From Phytophthora colocasiae (lineage: Eukaryota; Oomycota; Peronosporomycetes; Peronosporales; Peronosporaceae): DNA of 64,000 nt. The notes under the pieces are model-generated. The model made no database searches and had not been told where the DNA came from. It saw only the letters and a list, made by a program, of their open reading frames with translations. Made by a program: the position numbers and the translations under genes. The stretch lies in the NCBI GenBank assembly GCA_018806915.1, contig JAGKQI010000078.1, forward strand, positions 496,001-560,000, in the 5' to 3' direction. Positions 44,901 to 54,849 of the stretch are shown here, piece by piece (positions within the stretch are counted from its first letter, which is position 1; every line of letters begins with the position of its first letter).

Positions 44901-47605
44901 AACTCCGGTATCACATCGCAGAGAAGGAGGTCATCGCGATTCTCAGGGTTCTGGAGAACTTTCGGGCTCTGGTAAACACGAGTCCCGTGATCACGGTGTA
45001 CACCAGACATTCGGTGTTGAAATGGCTCCTGTCATCCAGCTCGGCTGATGGTCGGAACGTGAAGTGGGGACTGAAGTTGTCACATTGGAATTTGGAGATT
45101 CGCAGGATCCAGCGAGATGAAGATGGTCTCCCGGCTATTCTTGGAGCGGGCATCACACCCCGTGAACACCTCGATGAGGTCTCTGAAAACCTCATCCCCG
45201 TCAAGGGGCGAGTCAAACCTCCAGCACCCATTAGCGTGGAGATGCTAGAGGCGGATTACCGAGGTTGTGTTCTGAGTTTTGATGGTGCCGCCAAGACATC
45301 CACTCGTCTGGGAAGCTGCGGATGTGTGCTCTGGGAGCTCCCGGGTTGGAACATCCTGGAAGCCCAAGGGTTTGCTCTGAGAGATGTCACTGTGAACGAC
45401 TCAGAGTACTGTGGTCTGATCAATGGATTGAAGTTAGCTTTGGAACGTGGTATCCGAGACTTGGTGGTTGTCGGAGACTCCCGTATTGCTATCCAGCAGG
45501 CCCAAGGTCTGATCAATTGTAATCAGCCGAACCTGCAGCGGAAATTGGCCGAGTTTGAGTCTCTGAAGATCAAGTTCCAGTCTCTGAAGCTAGTGCACGT
45601 GAAGCGTGAGTTCAATCAAGCAGCGGACTATTTGACGTCCAAGACCCTCGTTCTTGGCGAGTCCTGGCAGGTCCAAGACCCTGACGAACTGACTCATCTA
45701 AAACTGGTGTCCAAGATCCCAGAGAAGTTGATGAAGCCTCCCGAAGGGGTGTCTTCTGAAGCCCCGGACGATGTTCACCGGACCTCTGGTGAACATGATT
45801 GTACACCGGAGATGGATGACCCAGGGCCAGAGTCTGCGCCCCTGCCTCATGCTGCCAAGGTGCTTGTTGCCATCACTCGTGCACGCGGTCAGGAAGAAGC
45901 AAACCTACCAGATGACGCGGAGGCTCGTGAACCCATGGGCCCATTGGAGTTTCAGGAAGAACGCTGGCGGCGGATCAAAGTTCACCAGACTCAAGATGTT
46001 CATCTGGCAGAACTCATCAAGTTCCTTAAGGGTGACGTGGGAGATCTACCACGACCCCGAGTAAGGAAACTTGCCAGGATTGCCGATGACTTCATCTTGG
46101 ATTCCAGAGACGTTTTGTACCGCCTCAGCCGTACTACCAGAGAACGTCCGAGAGACATGGTCGATGAACTCAGACTTGTGGTCCCCAGAGACTTGCATGC
46201 TGATATGTTGCATTATGCTCATGGGGATTACCAGGGTGCTCACCAGGGAATCAAACGTACGTTCGAGAAGCTGAGCTCCGAGTTCTATTGGATTGGTATG
46301 TACGCTGATGTGGAGAGGTTCGTCAAGGAGTGTATGGACTGTGCAAGTGGCAAGGGGCGTCCCCCGAATCCTGGACCGTCGCCCGGCAACATCGAGCCCA
46401 GTCGACCTTTTGAAGTAGTGTCCATGGATTTCGTGACGCACATGCCAAAGTCCGCTAGAGGCAACACGTTCCTGCTGTTGTTCCAAGACATGTTCTCAGG
46501 ATATGTGATGTGCAAGCCTATGAGTATTACCACGGCTCAAGATGTCGCTGAGGCCTACGAGGAACGTGTCTTCCGGAACTTCGGGGCTAGTTCCCTGATA
46601 CGCCATGATCAGGACCCTCGGTTCATGAGTGAAGTGTTCAGGTGTTTCCGGGATCTCCTGGGAAGCAGACAGCGAGCGACTCTGGCGTACCGTCCCCAGG
46701 CAAATGGCCAACAAGAACGGTCTGTTCAGACGGTTGTGCGCGCCATCAAGGCTTACATCGCCGAAGCTGATCAGAGTGACTGGGACGACCACGCCGAGCG
46801 TCTGATGTTCGCATTGAACACTTCCTTTGATGCGACCCGTCTGGAAACACCTTTCTTTCTGGTGAACGGATGGGATGCTCATGGGACTGTGTCCGCGATG
46901 CTTGGTCCAAAGCCTTCTGGTGTACAAGAGCGCACTGCTTATGAGTGGCGTCGGAAGATGCAACGAGATTACAGCTACGCTCAAGCCTGTGCTGAAGAAC
47001 TTCAGAAGAAGGCCAAGCGGGAGCGTTCTGAAGAACAGACTCGAAAGTGGAAGGAGTTGTCGGAACGTCTGAAGTCCGGATTTGCCGTCGGTGATGCCGT
47101 GTGGTTATACATCCCCAAGGTGCAAACGGGGTTGAGTCGGAAACTCGCACACATGTGGCATGGCCCTTTCCGGATTGAAGAGATGTTGGATGATTTTCGT
47201 GTGAAACTGAAGGTCGAGGACACCGGGTATCGGGTGAACCCTTGGGTGCATATAAGTCGCCTGAAACCGAGAGCCTTGTTTCCCAGAAGACCAACTGTGG
47301 AACTTGATGTCCACGAGGATGATGACTTTGATGCAGCACTGTTACCAGAAGACAGTTGGGAGCCCGACACCGAGAATGATGAATATGAAGTGGAAAAGAT
47401 ACTTGACACTCGGTGGAGCAAACGTACCAGGACCTCCAAGAGACTTCGCGAATACCTGGTCAAGTGGAAGGGGTACGACGAGACAGAGTGGCTACCCTTG
47501 TCAAAGCTGAATTGTGGCGCTTTGCTATATGAGTTCAATCAGAGCGCACGAGCGCGAGCTCGTTTCCAAGCAATGCAAGTTGGAGACGATCACCCCAGAG
47601 TTTAA
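41942..47605 (+). CDS. Gypsy-1 Pol polyprotein: PR-RT-RH-RH-IN-chromodomain
   Basis: Open for about 1887 codons. The frame has no ATG at this end and is open back into gag, so it is expected to be made as a Gag-Pol fusion. From 41942 as residue 1: aspartic protease DTGA at 103; RT from about 590 with SLDMASGFW and MPFGLKNAP; an insertion of roughly 90 residues; then SYIDDI at about 804; RNase H of RT (about 930-1070); a second RNase H (FDGAAKT about 1113, GDSRIAI, HVKREFNQAAD); integrase with HHCC finger (to CMDCASGKG, about 1470) and D,D,E at SMDFV, RHDQDP and QQERSV; chromodomain about 1815-1870 (YLVKWKGYDETEWLP). All catalytic residues are present. Confidence 0.95.
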   Translation: MYVGPELKTTQPKNQHCMTALAQESAVSSEIPRLRDSSSDFPRDCSPDFPRDNEPPPDDTIQFRLKDGECYGWWEDHYPDPAKRDVVMVHGAVNDHRTKILLDTGATINILSYDFARKLGLRLKSHKQTRVSGMGGVPTYIGASAEIKLTLGPRVVYIVDVWVANIGEGINVLLGMGFMFAAGLRISVREGLVSMPDEVVVMMCSWEPGDHIGRNRSIRPSEAVLLRPGEEFVARIDYGPTNPQREVVWAGRGDRWVTQLIYAARSWPVAVRVVNISDKNTWVNEFSDVARIVEYGFFPRHGRFVRPGSAAYRDWEVLILENTPSPETKRRLKAEADLEDLMPQPPCVDHPVYPWPTKILQRPRLDNARVQFVRPTSVPRTKRVRFALDAATQTDDWVDAGNEETRDTAVNTGDLELSSEQTTPKDSGNTSETSSNIVKDEVTLSVSGELFMGDEDLTDCSWNIPIQCMPGTPVEKLRAEYERCMQVTNEELDLEPGVYIREGTDLLSQLRDQLVMLPELEDLTPECDIDKADVGVPGKTTPEMEQKLRDILKYHRKIFLGDGNAAPAPARGVVCDLDVGDAKPVAQRPRSVAPHLMIKVYELLKKLLETGLIEYSTSPWASPIVIVLKKNGVDIRMCIDYRVVNGFIQLSRYPLPLIDDLLIGFEAALWFMSLDMASGFWAIRMTERARLISAFICPFGHFQWVRMPFGLKNAPLVYQAMLDNCLWGFVRLSPEEEADVDPDVLEFLKLEPQNSDVHGLMSGEQPQNSDEHMPEVPVLTDQMTVFQRNIPVPSFMGPVLGRSSYIDDIAHGAPTWDQLCEDLNALLFRLRYWNISVSLPKSEFGKLTIPYLSHEISAEGLRATPKIVKGVEELPFPSTLKGVQSFMGSLNYYNKFIEDLPVIAAVLYELSDEQIRAGRDLARAKEAFEILKRKIVSTPLLRHPDRTRPFVIIPHANPWAASAVLGQEYDGVIHPVRFTGRVLNEAELRYHIAEKEVIAILRVLENFRALVNTSPVITVYTRHSVLKWLLSSSSADGRNVKWGLKLSHWNLEIRRIQRDEDGLPAILGAGITPREHLDEVSENLIPVKGRVKPPAPISVEMLEADYRGCVLSFDGAAKTSTRLGSCGCVLWELPGWNILEAQGFALRDVTVNDSEYCGLINGLKLALERGIRDLVVVGDSRIAIQQAQGLINCNQPNLQRKLAEFESLKIKFQSLKLVHVKREFNQAADYLTSKTLVLGESWQVQDPDELTHLKLVSKIPEKLMKPPEGVSSEAPDDVHRTSGEHDCTPEMDDPGPESAPLPHAAKVLVAITRARGQEEANLPDDAEAREPMGPLEFQEERWRRIKVHQTQDVHLAELIKFLKGDVGDLPRPRVRKLARIADDFILDSRDVLYRLSRTTRERPRDMVDELRLVVPRDLHADMLHYAHGDYQGAHQGIKRTFEKLSSEFYWIGMYADVERFVKECMDCASGKGRPPNPGPSPGNIEPSRPFEVVSMDFVTHMPKSARGNTFLLLFQDMFSGYVMCKPMSITTAQDVAEAYEERVFRNFGASSLIRHDQDPRFMSEVFRCFRDLLGSRQRATLAYRPQANGQQERSVQTVVRAIKAYIAEADQSDWDDHAERLMFALNTSFDATRLETPFFLVNGWDAHGTVSAMLGPKPSGVQERTAYEWRRKMQRDYSYAQACAEELQKKAKRERSEEQTRKWKELSERLKSGFAVGDAVWLYIPKVQTGLSRKLAHMWHGPFRIEEMLDDFRVKLKVEDTGYRVNPWVHISRLKPRALFPRRPTVELDVHEDDDFDAALLPEDSWEPDTENDEYEVEKILDTRWSKRTRTSKRLREYLVKWKGYDETEWLPLSKLNCGALLYEFNQSARARARFQAMQVGDDHPRV

Positions 47606-48372
47606 ACTCTAAAACCTATTCTGAAAACTCTGGTGAACAGTGATGTTCACCAGACGATGTATTTCAGAGATGAGGTGTCTGAGAGACATGTCGTTCGGAA
47701 ATGTGATTTCGGGGATACGTGACTCCCAGAGATGGTGATTGTTATGTGAATTTGTATGGAGATGATTTTGTGGTTGTGTGGCTATGATGGAATTTTACGA
47801 GTGGATTATGATGATGCTATGAGAAGAAGATTACTGGACGACATGTGAGGATGTTAAAGGATGTGCGGTCCTCTGGGGAATGGAGTTGAGACGCCGGAAG
47901 AAGGATTCGCAGAAGCAGAAGCCGCAGACGTATCAGGCACGCTCACATGATCATCGCCGTCAGCAGCATCAACGCCCTGCTTCGGAGCGGCGGACGCGCT
48001 CGACTGTGAGGCTGGGGCACTTGAGCTGCCACCAGGTGATGCGGGAGCACCGTCACCACCACTACGGAGGCCGAAGCAGGCCCAGTGCCCGAGGCGTTGC
48101 CACTAATAGGAGCCAATGGAGAACCCATGGTTGCTGGATCTTCTTCTGACTTGTGTGTCAGAAAGGAAATCGGGATGTGGCCGTTTGTGGGATACGACAG
48201 TTAGCTATTTCTGAGTCTGATGGAATCAGACTGAGCGACAGGACACCAGAGATTCTGAAATCCCGGGAGTTTTGAGAGCGTCACAGCTACACTATGTTCA
48301 CGGGACCTCTGACGTACTGTCCTGGCCATGATGCTCAGTTTGGAGAAAGTTCCGCACTGACGAATTATGACC
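47606..48372 (+). other. Gypsy-1 3' untranslated region
   Basis: No supported gene. It starts with an 11-bp perfect inverted repeat: TCTGGTGAACA, spacer GTGA, TGTTCACCAGA, 47629-47654. A basic 89-codon frame at 47880-48149 and an opposite 61-codon frame overlap each other, and neither shows a known domain. Confidence 0.6.
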
Positions 48373-48384
48373 AGGAGGGGCGGT
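48373..48384 (+). promoter_or_regulatory. Gypsy-1 polypurine tract
   Basis: AGGAGGGGCGGT directly before the 3' LTR, the expected plus-strand primer position. Confidence 0.8.
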
Positions 48385-50346
48385 TGACACGTTGCTAATT
48401 ACGATTTTTGAGTGGATATGGACGTTTCGCTGTGATGTGATTGGACATATAATGGATTGTGGGAAAAAGGGAAATGTGGGACGAGGTTATGTCCCGTGTG
48501 ACAATATGATGGGTCTGTGGAAGAAAACTGCTTTATATATTAACCTTCACCTGTACTGCAAAGGGGCCCAAGAGATCAGAAGTGTTCCTCGGAAAAGTGC
48601 ACAAACTCCGAGAGACAATAACACTCAGTCTGATCACCGGACTTTCCCCGACGATGAGTGCCTAAAGGTTGGCAGAAAGTCTCTCAGAAGAATGTATCTC
48701 TGAGAGACCTCATCCCGTTGCCGTCCTGTGTGACGATGATGGTTCAAGGAATACAGTTATACCCACAAGATACCAAGTATCGCGCACCGGACGTAGCGCA
48801 CCCCGCGCATATCCCGATTGGACTTCGTGCGTTGTAGCATACGTGCTCCGCACCCTAAAAACATTCATGGATTTCTGGTATCACGCATGGAAACTCTGAT
48901 ATCACACCATGAAGTCTGACGTACAGAAGTCTGACGTACAGAAGTCTGACGTACATGAGTCCGACGTACATGAAGTCCGACGTACATGAAGTCCGGCGTA
49001 CATGAGTCTGACGTACATGATTCTGGTGAACAAGTCTGATGTGTCCGGCTTATATAAGCAATATTCCAGACATCACTAGTTTCCGATGAACAGACTCTGA
49101 CGTACAAGACTCTGATGATCAGACCCAAGTGTCACGACTCTGGTATTACGACTCTGATGTACATGATTCCGGAGTACATGGTTCCGATGAACATGTCTCC
49201 GATGCACATGATTCCAGACCCTGATGAACAAGATACCAGACTCTGACACTCTGAAGTCCACCCCATACTGAAACCAAGTGTACCCAACACGACCTCACGC
49301 AATCAAGTGAAACGCAACCTGCTCATCCCTGTAATGACATCATTAAGTGTCGACTCGACAAGATCTGCAGCATCGACTACCATAGTGAACCCAAGTGAAA
49401 GTTCCTGAGTTATACTGAGACCAAGTGTATATGAGAATATGGAAGACAGAAGACAGAAGAGAGAGAGAGAGATACGAGATAGATAGCCAGAGATCAATTT
49501 GCCTCGTTGTAAAGAGTTCAATTTTCCCTGTTGTAACGAGTTCGATTTGCTTTGTTATAACGAGGTCGTCTGCCTGCTGCTTCCCGTAAGTACTAGGCCA
49601 CGACAAAGCTTTGAGTCGTGTGATCTCTCACCTATCAAGCCCCTTTAGGTGGAGATCAGCGTAACGTAGAGACCTGAGAGGACCCACCTATTCCATTTAC
49701 TAGTTGGGTCGTTTGTCTTGTCTCTAGCGGTAGCCCATTTCATATTGTACGTTTGGACAGGTTTTGGGAGCTAGACAGTCGCTCTCAAGACGCTCGGTAG
49801 ACTGTTATATAACTGATGGTGTATTGGTTTATTTTCCCTCTATATATTAGAGGGTGGTGCGCGAAAGTTACGGGAATACCAGACAGACCAGGTGTCTGGT
49901 GAACATTTCCCTAGTTGACCTGGAGAACTAGCCCACTGCTCAAGGGCCAGGAAAGAATAAGAGCAGCTACATATTTGTATATCGGAACTCTATATTGCGG
50001 TTATCTCGGAAGTTTAGTGATAGGACTTCCATTGTATTAATTTTCTCTTTTGTTTTCAGAAATCTCTGGTGTACACAAGTGTTCACCGGAAAACGTTCGA
50101 CTCTCAAGCGCTCCTGTGAGGATCAGAAGGACATCCGACGGTCTACGCAAGGAACCCTCACTCTCACATCAACACTCTCAAGACCCCGGCGAGGGTCTCA
50201 TTACCAAGACAACGAACCTACGAGGACAGCACAAGGTAACACACGCCCACCTTGCTGTGCGACTCTGGTACAACTACCGGTAGTCACACTTCCAGGTTCA
50301 CTGTACGCCCCTGCACCGCGGTAAAAGTTGCACCGACTTCGCGACA
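48385..50346 (+). repeat. Gypsy-1 3' LTR
   Basis: Same termini as the 5' LTR. Differences by eye: one extra C near 49213, one extra A near 49172, four extra bases in the GA run near 49470, and A to G near 49819. Confidence 0.95.
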
Positions 50347-51616
50347 CAGTGACGCGGGAGGTGGAAACTATCATCGGTACTGAAATGCCAAATGATTTTG
50401 GCCTGATGCTGGACGGCTGGAGTAACGGCAGTGAGTTCTACCTTGCTGTGTTTGCGGTGTACGTGAGCGAAGGCACCGCGCGGTACCCTCTTGTGTCGAT
50501 GGCACCAGTGGTGCGAGGACCTGGTGATGACCATGGAGCAGAGACGTTGATGGAAGCTCTCTCAATTTTCCTCCCGTTTTTCGGAAAACAGCTGTCGCAA
50601 TGCCGGTTTCTAGTCGGCGACAACTGCTCAGTCAACAAGCGGTTGGCCAACCTCATGGATGTCCCGCTTGTTGGCTGTGCAAGTCACCGGCTGAACCTGG
50701 CAATGAAGGAGCTCCTGGCACCTTACGAGGACGATCTAGACATAATCCAGCGATTGATGAAAAAGCTAAGGACCCTAAAGAGGGATCAAAGCTGAGGTAA
50801 GTTTTGCCCTCTTTCCAATTGTATTTTGTGCTAATAATAATTAATTGCTCCTCTATATTAGATTATTGACTCCTTTACGGCCTGTGCTGCGCCAAGAAAC
50901 ACGGTGGGGTTCTACCCACGCCATGCTGCGCCGCTACTTCGAGCTACGTGGTTTTCTTTCCATGGACAACGAAGACATCGCTGAGTTTTTGCCCTCGCCA
51001 GCAACGCACAAGCGCCTGAAGGTACTTCTGGATGAGCTATCGGACTGTGAATCGGTGTCCTTGGCGTTGCAGAAGGATAACGTCGATCTTCTCGGGGCTC
51101 GAGATCTACTTGATGGTCTGATTGCTGTGAAGCCGATACTTAAGACGTATCTTGGTAAGTTTGCATTTTTCTAAAGGAAGTTTGAATTTCACTAACCAAC
51201 AATTATTTTTTTGTAGGAACGTCGGCAATATTATTCACTCGCCATCATTTGAGTCTGGATGCTGTAAGGTGCTAGCAGGTGAATCGGAAAGACTGTCCCG
51301 AGCCGAAAAGGCAGCTATGCAGCCGTTTGAGCGCGTGGAGGAGACTGGCTCAAGCGCTGAAGTGCAAATGTTGCAGTTGGAGAGTTTTGCAGAGCGCATT
51401 CTCAAAAAGCGCAAGGTGAAGGCTTCGGAAGTCAGCTATCCACTCGTCAGTGCAATCCCTCCCACGTCAAACAAAGTTGAACGCTTGTTTAGCGTTGCCA
51501 GGGCTATGATCGGCCACGAGCGCCAGGCACTATCGCCTATAGCGGTTGAGATGCTGCTTTTCCTGAAAGTCAACGCCTCCTACTGGGGTGTGGAAGTCGT
51601 TGACAGATGCATTTAG
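50347..51616 (+). pseudogene. hAT-1 transposase, 3' exons with frameshift
   Basis: Continues the exon cut at 35616. The RNase-H-like core begins with FGLMLDGWS (first acidic residue) and continues with VGDNCSVNKR (second) and a CASHRLNLA segment. Near 50785 the frame is shifted: as written a TGA precedes the splice site GAG/GTAAGT, whereas the next exon (50862, LLTPLRPVLRQETRW) needs another frame. The introns are 50797-50861 and 51155-51216. The last exon encodes the hAT dimerisation domain (SNKVERLFSVAR, then EMLLFLKVN) and ends at TAG 51614-51616. The gene is dead twice over: the LTR element and the shift. Confidence 0.82.
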
Positions 51617-51820
51617 AAAACAGTACAGCAGCACATGAACTGACATCAAGGGACTGTGAGCAGTGCATGTTTCTCACGGTTCTTCGCGGTGATATCAATT
51701 ATTTACTGCGACGTTTTGATAGTTCTCAATTATTGATTTCTTTGAGTTTCTTCCTGCAATGCGTTACGGGCTGGAGTCCAATGGAGAAAATGAGTATCAG
51801 TACAATATTCGGAACCCCTG
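51617..51820 (+). other. hAT-1 right end
   Basis: Non-coding right end of hAT-1, ending in the 13-bp terminal inverted repeat. Confidence 0.8.
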
Positions 51821-52365
51821 GGGGCAACACGCTTTCGCGTATTATAATATGGGCAATTTGTGTATGCGGTTCGAGAAAATATCCAAAGCAATCGACTATT
51901 TTACACGAGCGATTGAAACGAGTAAAGGATATTCCAGTGGGGGAAATTTATCGAGTCCAGGGTCAACTCCAGTTGTATTTTACCGACAACGAGCAGCAGC
52001 ATATCGAAAGAGTGGCGACTTTGAGAAAGCAGCGAAAGATTACGTTGTGGTACAAAAGAATGCAGTAGTGGAATGTCCTACAACTTTAACAGACGACAGT
52101 TCACTGTACATGTACACGGCCGAATCGCTCTGTATCAAACTGTTCAGCGCGCAGCTTCTCCGAAGAAATTAACTCCTCAAGTTGAGAAAGAAGAGGAAGA
52201 ACTGCAGGAATTAGATGTTGAGCCACCTGGACAGGACTGGGAAGACCCAGAAAGCTCAGAAACTGAAGATGCGCTGACAGTTTGGACTCTTCAACGGATT
52301 TCAGAAATTGGTAGACTCCCACAAGTCGAGAGAAGCGACAGTGATCTGCAGTGTCTGGCGGATTT
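51821..52365 (+). pseudogene. T6, second piece
   Basis: Resumes T after the duplicated GGGGCAAC. It covers the TPR segment YYNMGNLCMRF to the acidic linker and the start of the first cNMP-like domain (RSDSDLQCLADF). An extra base near 52130 (GCTCTGTATC against GCTGTATC) shifts the frame, and CAGTAG near 52066 differs from the other copies. It ends at GATTT, where gypsy-2 is inserted. Confidence 0.85.
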
Positions 52366-52518
52366 TGTAACGGGGCGGTGCTCCTTGTTTGTGGTAAATG
52401 AAACTCTGTCTATTGAATCTGTGTGGCGCCCGGGTCGGGCGCCGTGAACCAACAAAACACAAGCTAATCTAATTGGTCGCCGTGCACCACGGCGACCGTG
52501 TGACAGAAGCCCGTCACA
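52366..52518 (-). repeat. Gypsy-2 3' LTR (153 bp)
   Basis: On plus it reads TGTAACGGGG to CCCGTCACA. It contains two strong hairpins: GGCGCCCG/CGGGCGCC at 52425-52443, and a 9-bp stem GTCGCCGTG/CACGGCGAC at 52476-52496. Very short for a gypsy LTR. Confidence 0.94.
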
Positions 52519-52532
52519 CCACTCCCCACCTT
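52519..52532 (-). promoter_or_regulatory. Gypsy-2 polypurine tract
   Basis: Read on minus, AAGGTGGGGAGTGG lies directly before the 3' LTR. Confidence 0.75.
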
Positions 52533-52576
52533 AGAAAGAAGCCTGAAGAGCTTCTCAATCTTCAAATTGCTTCACG

Positions 52577-53482
52577 ATGAACACCACAAGCCACACCTAC
52601 GCACAGACTCTCCGAGAGTGGCCGCTGCACGACTGCAGTGGCTTCGAGGCCCCGCTGAGTCCCGACGAGATGCGAGAGTTGTTCCGACGCTGGCGTTCGA
52701 CGCGGGGCAAGCCCGTCACCGCGACGCTCGCGGTGACCCAGCGCTCGCTTGATGCCGCGTGGACGGCCTTCGTCCGACGCTGGAACGCAGAGGGTGCGCG
52801 ACGTTTCATGGCGACAATAGAAGACCGCGAGGAGACCCATCAGCGCCACGCGCTGGGAGAGCTGGCGGCGCGCGTGTGCTCGCTGTCCTGGGACGAGGAT
52901 CGTCCTTGCTGTTACGTCCATCACCTTGAAGGCTGCGCCGGCTGTCGCCGCTTTGGAACGCCGCGACCGGGCGACGCTGACTGGGCGCAAATCGTGAAAG
53001 AGTATCCAGAGACTAAGGAAGAGAAGCAGTGGATCGAGCTGTATCGCCGGTCGCTGTACGAGGCTAGGCGCGGTTCGCTACCGCGCCCTGAGGATCATCC
53101 CGCGCCAACAGAGCCGCCTCGTACGCCTCAACGAGGCCCGGAACGTCTTCGAGGAGGGTGGAGCGAGGCTCCCAGCTGTCGTCCAGCGGACCTATCCACC
53201 GTACCAGGTACCGGCGAAAGCTCGGGATACCCCCGTCGCAGTGACGAGCGCTGCGACCACTGGTCGAGTCATCGTGGTCAAGAATGGCCTCCACGATGTG
53301 ACGAACGTCACCATCACGATCAACAAGGGGGGCCGGACCGTCGCGAAGGAACCGAGCGCGAGTGGGCGATGGAGCGTCGCCTGGAGCGCCTGGAGCATCG
53401 CGTTGACCAGCTGGAGCATGAGAATCGGGTCTTGCGGCAGGAGCTGTGGGTACCGCGTCACGCGGTACCGGATTATCGCTAG
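52577..53482 (+). CDS. Gypsy-2 antisense ORF, 301 codons, function unknown
   Basis: True ATG at 52577, 59 nt after the LTR, on the strand opposite to gag-pol. The first 160 codons lie outside pol. They encode a region with WRSTRGKPVTATLAVTQRS, WTAFVRRWN and a Cys/His cluster (CCYVHHLEGCAGCRRF). The last 140 codons overlap the chromodomain end of pol in antisense. The C terminus has a leucine-zipper-like coiled coil (RRLERLEHRVDQLEHENRVL). I know no family for it. Antisense ORFs before the 3' LTR are described for other gypsy lineages, for example plant Tat/Retand-type elements. A dual-coding artefact is possible for the second half, less so for the first. The LTR could act as its promoter. 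Confidence 0.6.
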   Translation: MNTTSHTYAQTLREWPLHDCSGFEAPLSPDEMRELFRRWRSTRGKPVTATLAVTQRSLDAAWTAFVRRWNAEGARRFMATIEDREETHQRHALGELAARVCSLSWDEDRPCCYVHHLEGCAGCRRFGTPRPGDADWAQIVKEYPETKEEKQWIELYRRSLYEARRGSLPRPEDHPAPTEPPRTPQRGPERLRGGWSEAPSCRPADLSTVPGTGESSGYPRRSDERCDHWSSHRGQEWPPRCDERHHHDQQGGPDRREGTEREWAMERRLERLEHRVDQLEHENRVLRQELWVPRHAVPDYR

Positions 53483-54849
53483 GAAGCGACGCTGGGTGGT
53501 AGCGGCGAAGTCGACCGACGTAAAATGTAGGGTGTAGCTTGATTGTAGGCGGTAGCTGTAGCCGATAAGCATCTCCAATGACTTTCGACACCTTGAACGG
53601 TCCAATGAATCGCGGCGCGAGCTTACTCGCGCCCAAGTTCGTGACGAGCGTTGGGGAAATCCCATTGGTAGATAATAGGACTTGGTCTCCAACGTGGAAT
53701 GTTTCCATGTTACGGCGCCCGCTGCGGTCGGCATTCTCCTTCTGGCGATCGACGGCTGCAGCAATCGCATCGCGGACGTAGCGGACAATTGACTCACGCT
53801 GTTGCACGAACTCACGGACAGCCGCAGCGTCGCTTCGCTGCGGCGCCGCGTTGGGCGCAAAGTTTGCTGGCGGAGGCTCAGTAGGCGCGACCGGATCGGG
53901 GGCAGTGTGAAGCTCGGCTGCGCGACGTGGACGCGGGTTGATTAGCGTCCGACTGGTCCAAGCGGCAACGTCCCGTGGAGAAGCAGTCGCCGCTCGCGCG
54001 GCGGCCCGTGTAAGAGGACGCTGGCTTGGGATCCGCGCGGAAGACCTCGTGCTCACCGCGTTCACATTCGGGACAGCGGCCATCTCGTGCGTCGCGGACG
54101 GAGGCACCACCAGTGGGGGTGGCAGTTGCAGCGTCGTGAATCTCGGACAGTTGAACTGGAAGGGGGCGCTCCAGCCCAAGGAGCGCCGGAACGCGCGGGT
54201 GACGGCCGAAATTTACGAAGAACGGCGTCAAGCCAGTTGACGCGTGCACGGCATTATTGATGGCGAATTCCACCATCGGCAGGAAAGAGCTCCATGACTT
54301 GAACGACGTGGCAAAGCTGCGTAGTACATCTTCGACGACTCGGTTAGCGCGCTCGGTTTGGCCGTCCGTCTCTGGATGCGACGCGGTGGACATACTCAGC
54401 CGCGTCCCCAACAGCTTGAAGAGCTCCCTCCAGAAGGCGGACGTGAATCGAGGATCCCTGTCCGACACAATCGAGGACGGAAGACCGTGGTGGCGATACA
54501 CCACGTCAACGAAGAGCGCAGCAGACTGTTGCGCAGTGATCGAGGCTGCTACCGGAGTGAGATGAACCATCTTACTGAAGCGGTCGACGAAGACCAGAAT
54601 ACCCGTACGACCTCGGGTATCCCGAGGTAGGCCGAAGACGAAATCCATGCTCACAGACGACCACGCATCAGTGGCGACTGAGAGCGGTCGGAGCAGGGCC
54701 TGCTTTGATGGAGCCGGTTTCACGCGCTGGCACGCTTCACACGAGCGCACCCACTTCCTCACCCACTTGTACATGTGTGGCCAATAAAAGTCGCGAGAGA
54801 GATGCAAAGGTCTTCTCGCGACCGAGGTGGCCGCCACTTGGGGTGTCAT
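53064..54849 (-). pseudogene. Gypsy-2 integrase and chromodomain, frameshifted
   Basis: The integrase core has all three acids (SMDFVFG, VSDRDPRF, TDGQTERAN, 54680-54400). The zinc finger cysteines (CEAC) are near 54740. The frame breaks near 54000-54180 and continues as 371 codons to 53064, through the GDQVLLS segment and a chromodomain (RRYLVRWIGPLDDSWEP, near 53180). The upstream join to RNase H breaks near 54855. Confidence 0.85.

Larger units (their letters stand above)
35617..50346 (+). mobile_element. Gypsy-1: Ty3/gypsy LTR retrotransposon with chromodomain
   Basis: A 14,730-bp element with target duplication CAGT (35613-35616 and 50347-50350). It has LTRs of 1956 and 1962 bp, a tRNA-complementary primer site, gag, pol in the -1 frame, and a polypurine tract. 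The domain order protease, RT, RNase H, second RNase H, integrase, chromodomain marks it as Ty3/gypsy. By eye the LTRs differ by one substitution and three short indels that account for the 6-bp length difference, so insertion was recent. It landed in a hAT transposase exon. Confidence 0.95.
34768..51820 (+). mobile_element. hAT-1 transposon, interrupted by gypsy-1
   Basis: The ends are CAGGGGTTCCGAA and its inverse TTCGGAACCCCTG, a 13-bp inverted repeat, flanked by the 8-bp duplication GGGGCAAC. Without gypsy-1 and its duplicated CAGT the element is about 2.3 kb. It carries one spliced transposase gene. 34768-35127 and 51617-51820 are non-coding ends with TTCCG-type short repeats. It sits in the TPR-coding part of T6. 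Confidence 0.93.

Noticed and set aside
47880..48149. Small basic gene after gypsy-1 pol
   Set aside because: It overlaps an equally open reverse frame, with no motif. The region is better read as 3' UTR.
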